A stretch of DNA of 45,682 bases. It comes from Gaiellales bacterium. GTDB lineage: Bacteria > Actinomycetota > Thermoleophilia > Gaiellales > JAICJC01. Under the pieces are notes generated by a model. That model did no database searches. It worked only from the letters and a program-made list of their open reading frames with translations, and had not been told where the DNA came from. The position numbers and the translations under genes were made by a program. The stretch's first letter is position 1. Each line of letters opens with the position of its first letter. Location: positions 1 through 45,682 of the forward strand of contig DASWRM010000015.1 of assembly GCA_036403155.1 (NCBI GenBank), given 5' to 3'. Below are positions 15,764 through 22,954 of this stretch, piece after piece.

Positions 15764-16822
15764 CTACCGCTCAGCCACGATCCACGCCGCCTCCGCCGGC
15801 CAGGACACGTTCACCCTGTCCCCGACGGCCGCCGGCTCCCCGCCGCCCACCGTCGCACGCAGCCGCCCCAGCTCCTCCGTCTCCAGCTCCAGGTGCTTTG
15901 CGGGGCCGACATACGAGACGTCCGTGATCGCCGCCCGCCATCCCTCGTCACCCAGCCGCAGGGACTCCGGACGCACGATCAGTGTCACCGCCGCTCCCGT
16001 CGCGAGCCCCTCCGGGCCATGCGCTCGCACCTGGTGCCCCGACCTGGACTGCAGGGTGTAGCGGCCCTGGCCGAGCGCCTGCTCGACCACCCCCTCCGTC
16101 CGGTTGGACGCGCCGACGAAGTCGGCGGTGAACAGGGTCGCGGGCTCTCGGTACACCTGCTCCGGCGTCCCCACCTGCTCGAGGCGCCCCTCGTGCATCA
16201 CCGCCACCCGGTCGGACATCGAGAACGCCTCCTCCTGGTCGTGCGTCACGTACATGAACGTGATCCCGACTCGCCGCTGCACCGTCTTCAGCTGTCCCTG
16301 GAGCTCCTTCCGAAGCTTCAGGTCGAGCGCCCCCAGGGGCTCGTCCAGCAGCAGCACCTTTGGGTGCTTGACCAGCGCCCGCGCCAGCGCCACGCGCTGC
16401 TGCTGGCCGCCCGATAGCTGCGAGGGCTTCGACCGCTCGCGGCCGGTGAGCTGAACCAGTGCGAGCATCTCGGCCACCCGCTCGCGGATCTCCGCCTTCG
16501 GCCGGCGCTCCTCGATCAGCCCGAACGCGACGTTGTCTGCCACGTCGAGGTGCGGGAAGAGGGCATAGCTCTGGAACACCGTGTTCACCGGACGGCGGTA
16601 GGAGGGCCGCCGCGTGATGTCCTCGCCGCCGACCTCGATCGTCCCCGAGTCGGGATGCTCGAGGCCCGCCACCATGCGCAGCGTCGTCGTCTTGCCGCAC
16701 CCGCTCGGCCCGATCAGCGAGAAGAAGCCACCTTCCGGGATGTCCAGATCGAGGCTCTGTACCGCCACGAGGTCGCCGAACGTCTTTCGCAGAGCTCGAA
16801 GCCTGACCGCTCCCGCCTCCAC
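15764..16822 (-). CDS. potA: ABC transporter ATP-binding protein, PotA-like
   Basis: 352 residues. Walker A is GPSGCGKTT (38-46), the Q-loop is in TVFQSYALFPHL, the signature is LSGGQ (136-140), Walker B ends LLLDEP (158-162), the D-loop is GALD, and the switch His is in YVTHDQEEAFSMSDR. A C-terminal TOBE domain follows from about residue 240. This is the ATPase of the polyamine/opine/putrescine type (CUT1-like) importer. GTG 16822 overlaps the last base of the potC stop, so the genes are tightly coupled. The true solute may differ from polyamines, because the operon continues into a hydrolase and two oxygenases. Confidence 0.9.
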   Translation of the reverse strand: MEAGAVRLRALRKTFGDLVAVQSLDLDIPEGGFFSLIGPSGCGKTTTLRMVAGLEHPDSGTIEVGGEDITRRPSYRRPVNTVFQSYALFPHLDVADNVAFGLIEERRPKAEIRERVAEMLALVQLTGRERSKPSQLSGGQQQRVALARALVKHPKVLLLDEPLGALDLKLRKELQGQLKTVQRRVGITFMYVTHDQEEAFSMSDRVAVMHEGRLEQVGTPEQVYREPATLFTADFVGASNRTEGVVEQALGQGRYTLQSRSGHQVRAHGPEGLATGAAVTLIVRPESLRLGDEGWRAAITDVSYVGPAKHLELETEELGRLRATVGGGEPAAVGDRVNVSWPAEAAWIVAER

Positions 16823-17640
16823 TAGTGCCGCACCTCCGGCAGCGCCAGCGCCTTGCGTGCGCCGCGTCCCATCTGCGTCACCGCGATGAACCCGATGGCG
16901 AACATCGACACGGTGAACAGCATCACGAGCATCCCGATCGCGTTTATCTCGGGTGTGATCCGGAACCGGATCATCGACAGCAGCACCACGGGCAGCGGCG
17001 CGGTCCCGGCGCCCGTCAGGAAGTAGGACGTGACCACGTCATCGAACGAGAAGGTGAACGCCAGCAGGCCGGCCGCGACGATCCCAGGCAGCAGACCCGG
17101 TAAGGTCACTCGCCGGAACACCCGCCACGGGTTTGCGCCCAGGTCGGACGCCGCGTCCTCCAGCGCCGGATCCAGCGTCGCCACGCGCGCCTGAATGATC
17201 AGCGTCGCATACGCGCTGTTCCAGACGACGTGGCCGATCACCACCGCGCTCGTCCCGAGAGGGAACTGGATCTTCGAGAACAGCAGGAACAGCGCCACGG
17301 CGAACACGACCTCGGGCAGCATGATGCGGAGGTAGGTCAGCCCGTCGAACATCCTGCGCGCCCGCGGCGAGGCCCGCCGCCACCAGAGCGCGCCGGTGAC
17401 GGCCAGCACCAGGGAGATGGCCGTCGATCCAAGCGCGATCGTCATCGTCTGCTTGACGCCGCTCTGAACGGTGCCGTTGTGCGCCGCCTGGCTGTACCAG
17501 TGCGTGGTGAAGCCCTTCCAGCTCACGAGCAGCGTGTCGGAGTTGACCGAGTTGATCGCCACGATCACGAGCGGGGCCCACAGGAACACGATCACGATCA
17601 GTCCGATCAGCCCGCTGAACCAGTGTCGACGCAGCCTCAT
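16822..17640 (-). CDS. potC: ABC transporter permease, PotC-like
   Basis: 272 residues with about six membrane helices. The permease EAA loop is readable as EDAASDLGANPWRVFRR-V-TLPGLLPGI (about residues 175-203), the contact site for the ATPase. The opening LIVIVFLWAPLVIVAINSVN and the FTFSFDDVVTSYF helix are typical of PotC/YdcV proteins. ATG 17640 lies within the stop of potB (ATGA). It forms the inner-membrane channel together with the PotB-like subunit. Confidence 0.9.
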   Translation of the reverse strand: MRLRRHWFSGLIGLIVIVFLWAPLVIVAINSVNSDTLLVSWKGFTTHWYSQAAHNGTVQSGVKQTMTIALGSTAISLVLAVTGALWWRRASPRARRMFDGLTYLRIMLPEVVFAVALFLLFSKIQFPLGTSAVVIGHVVWNSAYATLIIQARVATLDPALEDAASDLGANPWRVFRRVTLPGLLPGIVAAGLLAFTFSFDDVVTSYFLTGAGTAPLPVVLLSMIRFRITPEINAIGMLVMLFTVSMFAIGFIAVTQMGRGARKALALPEVRH

Positions 17641-18491
17641 GCCGGCGCTCGCCGCTGCACGACCCGCGCGAGCACGAGCGCGGCCGCCATCACGGCCATG
17701 AGCGCCACCGCGATCGCGGAGCCGAACGGGTAGTCGCCGACCGAGAGGAACTGGTCGGTGATCACGTTGCCGAGCATCAGCGTCTTCCCGCCGCCGAGGA
17801 TCTCGGGGATCACGTACTCGCCGAGCGCCGGGATGCCGACGATGATGCACCCGACCGCGACCCCCGGCATCGCCAGCGGCAGCGTGACGCGCCGGAACGT
17901 GCGCCGCGGATTCGCGCCCAGATCGCCGGCTGCGTCCATCAGGGCGTAGTCGATCCGCTCGAGCGACACGTAGATCGGGAGCACCATGAGGGGCAGGTAG
18001 GAGTAGACGATGCCAAGCGCGATCCCCTTGGGCTGGTAGAGGATGTTCAGCGGCCCGCTCCACACGTGCAGCGTGTGCAGCACGTCCTCCAGAGGGCCGC
18101 CGTTGTCGATCAGGTTGACCATCGCGTACGTGCGCACGATGAAGCTCGACCAGAACGGCACGATCACCAGCACCAGCAGCAGCCGCTGCCACCGCGCCGG
18201 CTGGCGGCTTATGAAGTACGCCAGCGGGAAGCCGAGGAGCAGGCAGCCGACCGTCGCCGTCAGCGAGAGGAAGATCGACCGCGTCAGCGTGTCGAAGTAG
18301 AGCGGATCGTGGATCTGGCGGTAGTTGGAGAACGTCCAGCCGTAGCTGATGTCGTACGTGACCAGGCTGATCGTCGCGAACGAGTAGACGACGATCAGGC
18401 CGAGCGGCACCAGGAAGAACAGCAGCATCCAGGCCAGCGTCGGCAGCGCCAGCACGCTCCGCAGCGCCCGGCCGGCGTACCGCATCGTCAC
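17637..18491 (-). CDS. potB: ABC transporter permease, PotB-like
   Basis: 284 residues with six likely helices. The opening LPTLAWMLLFFLVPLGLIVVYS and the periplasmic segment YRQIHDPLYFDTL are typical of PotB/YdcU proteins. The EAA loop is DAAGDLGANPRRTFRRV-T-LPLAMPG (about residues 192-217). The first start is GTG 18491, with ATG 18485 two codons later as an equal choice. It is separated from potD by 10 bases and overlaps potC by four. Confidence 0.9.
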   Translation of the reverse strand: MTMRYAGRALRSVLALPTLAWMLLFFLVPLGLIVVYSFATISLVTYDISYGWTFSNYRQIHDPLYFDTLTRSIFLSLTATVGCLLLGFPLAYFISRQPARWQRLLLVLVIVPFWSSFIVRTYAMVNLIDNGGPLEDVLHTLHVWSGPLNILYQPKGIALGIVYSYLPLMVLPIYVSLERIDYALMDAAGDLGANPRRTFRRVTLPLAMPGVAVGCIIVGIPALGEYVIPEILGGGKTLMLGNVITDQFLSVGDYPFGSAIAVALMAVMAAALVLARVVQRRAPA

Positions 18492-18501
18492 CCGGACCGG
18501 C

Positions 18502-19632
18502 TCAGGCCGACTTGAACTGATCCCATATCTTGTTGTAGGTGGCCGTCGCTTCGCCCAGGTAGTTCTCGAACTCGACGTTGGCGAGCGTGGCGGGATCCAC
18601 GATCAGCGCCGGGTTGCCCGAGATCGACTTCTTGATGTACGGCGTGGCTGTGTTCGACACGAACGCGGTGCCGGTGGTGTTGACGAAGTCGGCGTATTGC
18701 TTGGGCTCGAGGAAGAAGTTGAAGAACTCTTCGAGCACGCCCAGCTCGGGCGTGTCCTTGACGGCGAAGAAGCCCTCGAGGTAGGCGCTCGCGCCCTCGC
18801 TCGGGAGCACCCACTTGATGTTCGAGTTCTCCGCCTGAGCCAGGGCGATGTCGTAGTCCCAGTCCATCGCGATCACGTATGACCCCTTGGCCAACCCGGC
18901 GCCGATGTTGTAGCTCTTGAGCGCCTGGAGGTGCGGCTTGATGTCGAGCAGCGCCTGCAGCGCCTGCTGGAGCTCGCCCTCGTCGGTGGTGTTGGCCGAG
19001 AAGCCCTTGTACTTCAGCGCCGATCCGATGCAGTCGCGGTCGAGATCCGTGAACACGATCTTGTTCGAGTACTTCTCGGCGAGGTTCCAGACGTCGGCCC
19101 AGCTGGTGATGCCCTCAGGGACAAGGTCAGCGCGGTAGCCGATGCCGGTCTTGCCGTAGTCGGTCGGGATGCCGTGTGGGTAGCCCTTGCGGAACTTCTC
19201 GTCGACGTTCGCGATATTGGGGATCTTCGACCAGTCGAGCGGCTCGATGATGCCCGCCGCCATGCCCTGACCGACGGCGGCCACGTCGCCGAGCGCCGCA
19301 TCGTACGTGGACAGGTTGGCCTTGATCGCGGGCACGATCGACCCGCTCGAGATCGAGCTGAGCGACGCCTGCTTGATGCCGGCACCGGCGTACTTGGCCT
19401 TGAACTCTGCGATGGTGTTCTTCCCCATCCAGCCGTCGTAGTTCAGGAGGACCGCCGTCCCGGTCGGCGGGGCGCTCGACCCGCCGCCGCTGCTGGGCGA
19501 TCCGCTACTGCCGCCGCAGGCCGCGGCAAGGGCGCTCATGGCGGGAAGTGCGACGCCCACCTGGGCCGCGCGGGTCAGCAGGTCGCGGCGACGCAAGGTG
19601 CGGGCCAGGGACGGTCGATACTGGTCGGTCAT
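18502..19632 (-). CDS. potD: extracytoplasmic solute-binding lipoprotein, PotD-like
   Basis: 376 residues. The N-terminus has a twin-arginine-like LRRRDLL motif (13-19), a hydrophobic stretch and a lipobox LAAAC with the acylated Cys at residue 39, followed by a Gly/Ser-rich linker. The mature part shows the family pattern: LLNYDGWMG, IPTDYGKTGIGYRADLVP, SWADVWNLAEKYSNKIV and FLEPKQYADF. It would capture a solute outside the membrane and deliver it to the PotB/PotC permeases. ATG 19632 is preceded by GAGG. A TAGGAT box (19670-19665) 32 bases upstream could be its -10. This is the first gene of the seven-gene operon running to 12012. Confidence 0.9.
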   Translation of the reverse strand: MTDQYRPSLARTLRRRDLLTRAAQVGVALPAMSALAAACGGSSGSPSSGGGSSAPPTGTAVLLNYDGWMGKNTIAEFKAKYAGAGIKQASLSSISSGSIVPAIKANLSTYDAALGDVAAVGQGMAAGIIEPLDWSKIPNIANVDEKFRKGYPHGIPTDYGKTGIGYRADLVPEGITSWADVWNLAEKYSNKIVFTDLDRDCIGSALKYKGFSANTTDEGELQQALQALLDIKPHLQALKSYNIGAGLAKGSYVIAMDWDYDIALAQAENSNIKWVLPSEGASAYLEGFFAVKDTPELGVLEEFFNFFLEPKQYADFVNTTGTAFVSNTATPYIKKSISGNPALIVDPATLANVEFENYLGEATATYNKIWDQFKSA

Positions 19633-19705
19633 TTCGGAACCTCGTTCAGCTCGGCGGGTATGCGATCCTACCGGTTGGCCGCCCCGGTACGCTAACGTCG
19701 TCGCG

Positions 19706-21742
19706 ATGGCCGGACGAAAGGGTGCTCACGCGACTGGTGAACGGCCCGAGCCGGTCGTCCCGGCGGGTGTCATCCGCCACGACAACGTCTGGATCCCGCT
19801 CGCCGACGGCACGCGGCTGGCCGCGCGGATCTGGATGCCGGAGGGCGCCTTGCACGCGCCCGTTCCGGGACTGCTCGAGGCGATCCCGTACCGCAAGGAC
19901 GACACCACCTCGGTCGCCGACGCCGGCCGCCACGGCTACTTCGCCCAGCACGGGTACGCCTCGGTGCGCGTCGACATCCGCGGCAGCGGTGATTCCGGAG
20001 GCCTGCTCCTCGACGAGTATCTCGCCCAGGAGCAGGACGACCTGGTGGAGATCATCGACTGGATCGCGTCCCAGAGCTGGTGCGACGGCTCCGTCGGCAT
20101 GTTCGGGTACTCGTGGGGCGGCTTCGCGGCGCTTCAGGCAGCCGCGCGACGTCCACCCGCGCTCAAAGCGATTGTCAGCGTGGCCTCGACCGACGACCGC
20201 TACGCCGACGATGTCCACTACAAGGGCGGCTGCCTGCTCGCGTACTACCTGCTGTCGTGGGCGACGACCATGCACGTGTACGCCGTGCTACCGCCCGACC
20301 CCGAGGTGGAGGATGCGTGGCTCGATGTCTGGCAGGCGCGCCTGGAGGGCGCTCGTCCGATGATCGAGCCGTGGTTGACGCACCAGCGCCGCGACGACTA
20401 CTGGCGGCACGGCTCCATCTGCGAGGACTACGCAGCCGTCGAGTGCGCCGTCCTGCTGGCCGGCGGCTGGGCGGACGGCTACCGAAACGCGGTCTTTCGG
20501 ATGCTCGAGCATCTCACCTGTCCCCGCAGGGCCGTGATCGGCCCCTGGTCGCACCACTTTCCCAACGATGCCATCCCGCCCGGCCCCGCGATCGGCTTCC
20601 TTCAGGAGTGCGTGTCCTGGTGGGATCGCTGGCTGAAGAACGAGGACAACGGTGTCATGGATGAGCCGATGCTGACCAGCTGGATGCAGGACGCTGCGCA
20701 GCCACGGCCCAGCTACCCGGAGCGGTCCGGCCGTTGGGTGGCCGAGCCGTCGTGGCCGTCGCCGAACGTCGCTCTTCGCTCCCTGTCTCTCGGTGCCGAC
20801 GGCATCGACCGCGGCGGCGGCCGTCCGCTGCTGGTGCGAAGCCCGCAGTCGACCGGCGTCGATGCCGGCGACTGGGACCCCTTCGGCAACCCGGCCGACC
20901 TGCCGCCCGACCAGCGCGCCGAGGACGGGCGCTCGCTTGTCTTCGACAGCCTGCCGCTCGACGAGGACGTGGCGATCCTGGGACTCCCGGCCGTCCGGCT
21001 GGAGCTGGAGTCCGACCGGCCGCAGGCGATCGTGGCGGTGCGGCTCTGCGACGTGTCGCCCGACGGCGCCTCCGCGCTGATCACCCGAGGGCTGCTGAAC
21101 ATCACCCACCGCCACGGCCACGACGATCCACGGCCGATCGTGCCGGGCGTGCGCGAGCAGGTGACGGTGCAGCTGAAGGCGATCGGCCAGATCGTGCCGG
21201 CCGGCCACCGTTTGCGAGTGGCTGTGTCGACGAGCTACTGGCCGTGGGCCTGGCCGTCACCCGAGCCGGTCACGCTGACCGTGCACGGCGGTACGCTCGA
21301 GCTACCCATACGCGCCCCGTGGGAGGGGGAGCCGGTGCCGGCGTTCGCGGAGCCGGAGCAGGCGCCTGTGCCCGAGACCGAGACGCTGGCGTTCGAGCCG
21401 GGCGACCACGCGGTCTCACGCAGCATCGGGCGAAACAGCTCGCAACTGATCCACAGCTACCCGGCCTTCCACACACGCTACGCCGAGAGCGGCATCGAGA
21501 TGCGCTCCCGCGAGCCTGACACGTTCACCATCGACGAGGACGATCCGCTGTCTGCCCGGATCCAGTGTGAGCGGTCGGTGACGGTTGCGCGCGGCGACTG
21601 GAACGTCACCATCGAGGCTCGCAGCACGATGCAGGCGGACGCCGAGTCGTTCCTGGTGACGGCCGATCTGCGTGCATTCCACGGCGGCCGGGCGGTGCAC
21701 GCCGGGGCATGGTCGTTCCGCGTTCCGCGCGACGGCGTCTGA
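19706..21742 (+). CDS. CocE/NonD-family alpha/beta hydrolase (copy 2)
   Basis: 678 residues from ATG 19706. The layout and motifs match copy 1: VWIPLADGTRLAARIW, the oxyanion/strand block VRVDIRGSGDSGG, nucleophile Ser136 in GYSWGGF, GGWADGYRNAV, GPWSHHFPND, then a C-terminal jelly roll ending AWSFRVPRDG. The two copies are collinear along their whole length, so they arose by gene duplication. This copy is transcribed divergently from potD across only 73 bases. That placement suggests shared control and a related substrate. No signal peptide is visible, so hydrolysis should be cytoplasmic after import. The start is chosen by similarity to copy 1; no clear Shine-Dalgarno is visible. Confidence 0.88.
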   Translation: MAGRKGAHATGERPEPVVPAGVIRHDNVWIPLADGTRLAARIWMPEGALHAPVPGLLEAIPYRKDDTTSVADAGRHGYFAQHGYASVRVDIRGSGDSGGLLLDEYLAQEQDDLVEIIDWIASQSWCDGSVGMFGYSWGGFAALQAAARRPPALKAIVSVASTDDRYADDVHYKGGCLLAYYLLSWATTMHVYAVLPPDPEVEDAWLDVWQARLEGARPMIEPWLTHQRRDDYWRHGSICEDYAAVECAVLLAGGWADGYRNAVFRMLEHLTCPRRAVIGPWSHHFPNDAIPPGPAIGFLQECVSWWDRWLKNEDNGVMDEPMLTSWMQDAAQPRPSYPERSGRWVAEPSWPSPNVALRSLSLGADGIDRGGGRPLLVRSPQSTGVDAGDWDPFGNPADLPPDQRAEDGRSLVFDSLPLDEDVAILGLPAVRLELESDRPQAIVAVRLCDVSPDGASALITRGLLNITHRHGHDDPRPIVPGVREQVTVQLKAIGQIVPAGHRLRVAVSTSYWPWAWPSPEPVTLTVHGGTLELPIRAPWEGEPVPAFAEPEQAPVPETETLAFEPGDHAVSRSIGRNSSQLIHSYPAFHTRYAESGIEMRSREPDTFTIDEDDPLSARIQCERSVTVARGDWNVTIEARSTMQADAESFLVTADLRAFHGGRAVHAGAWSFRVPRDGV

Positions 21743-21854
21743 GCTACGGGGACGACGCGCATGGCGCAGCGGGGGCGCGGCCCGAGCGGGAGCCTGCGCC
21801 GGCCAAAGGGGGCCCGCGGGGGCTCTGTCGTCGCTAGGGCCCTTCCCGGGTTCG

Positions 21855-22673
21855 CTACCCGAGCAGCCGGGTGCGGTTTGCCTCGACGTCGGTGAGGAGG
21901 ACCCCGGCAATCCGCTCGCCCGCGATTTCGTATGGTGAGACCACCTCGTCGGCACCGGCGCGACGGAGCTTCGCGGCGGCGCTGTTGTTCGACGCCCGTG
22001 CCACGACGCGCAGATCCGGCCGCAGGCCCTTCGCGGTGAGGACGATATAGGTGTTCGCCGCATCGTCGTCGACGCAGGCGACAAGACCCGCAGCGCGCTC
22101 GAGCCCCGCCCCCGCGAGCACGTCGTCGTCCTCGCCGCTTCCGCTGACGAACGGGTGGCCGAGCTCGGCTGCATGTGCGGTTGCGTCCTCGTTCGAGTCG
22201 ACCACGACGAACTCGCGGCCGGAGCGGATCAACTCCTCCGCGATCGTGCCACCGACGCGGCCGTAGCCGCAGATGATCAGGTGCCCGGTCAGCCGGGCGA
22301 TGCGCGCTTCCATGCGTCTCCTTGTCCATGCGCCGCTGACGACCCCGCCAACGACGAGCTCGATCGTTATCCCAACCGCGTACAGGAACACCGCGACGCC
22401 GCTCATCAGCAGCGTGATGGTGACGATCCGGCCTCCCGTTGTGGTCGCCGGCGTCACCTCTCCGGCAGTCGTGATGGTGTTGACCGTCCGATAGAGGGCG
22501 GCGAGCACCCCCTCGTCCAACACAAGCCGGTAGCCGACCGTTCCGCCTACGACCAAGAGCGTCGCGGCCAGCGCAACCAGCGCGAAATGCGCCAGAGTTA
22601 CCGGCCTGCCGTCGAAGCCGCGCCCGCGGACGCGGCGCTGGATCGGCCGCGGCATCACGAGAGCCTCACGCAT
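21855..22673 (-). CDS. 2-TM channel-like protein with RCK (TrkA-N) domain
   Basis: 272 residues. Two hydrophobic helices (about 27-50 and 84-110) flank a pore-loop-like segment. A Rossmann RCK domain follows, with nucleotide motif IICGYGRVGGTIAEEL (133-148) and VVVDSNEDATAHA. This is the architecture of bacterial K+ channels of the MthK/Kch group. The filter, however, reads NTITTAGEVTP (65-75) instead of the usual T-V-G-Y-G-D. The normal Gly-Tyr/Phe-Gly is missing, so selectivity or even conduction is doubtful. Start 22673 is the first ATG; ATG 22655 is also possible. The gene converges with hydrolase copy 2; I see no terminator in the 112 bases between them. Confidence 0.8.
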   Translation of the reverse strand: MREALVMPRPIQRRVRGRGFDGRPVTLAHFALVALAATLLVVGGTVGYRLVLDEGVLAALYRTVNTITTAGEVTPATTTGGRIVTITLLMSGVAVFLYAVGITIELVVGGVVSGAWTRRRMEARIARLTGHLIICGYGRVGGTIAEELIRSGREFVVVDSNEDATAHAAELGHPFVSGSGEDDDVLAGAGLERAAGLVACVDDDAANTYIVLTAKGLRPDLRVVARASNNSAAAKLRRAGADEVVSPYEIAGERIAGVLLTDVEANRTRLLG

Positions 22674-22832
22674 CCACCTGGTTTCCGTCGCTCGCTGTGC
22701 TCACGGGTCGAGTGTCTCGCGCATGTCCGCGGCCGCCATCGGGGCGTTCGCCTATTCCGCGTACGGAAACACACGTGCGAGCAACGGTGCAACCAGCAGG
22801 TCGACACCGTACTACAGGCTCGCGCCGGTCAC

Positions 22833-22850
22833 CTCCTACCTGAGTAGGAG
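22833..22850. promoter_or_regulatory. inverted repeat upstream of the MMPL gene
   Basis: CTCCTAC-CTGA-GTAGGAG has perfect 7-base arms, about 105 bases before the MMPL start. It contains CTGAGTA, the complement of the TACTCAG box at 4980. A DNA-binding-protein site is likely. The rest of the 22674-22954 gap shows no gene. Confidence 0.45.
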
Positions 22851-22954
22851 ACCACATCACCGGGTGGGAGGAGGCCATTTCAGACTCTGCTCCGACGACA
22901 CGTGCCGCGGCCCGGCGTAGCGTCGCACGGGTCATCAACGCGGAAGGAACGAGC

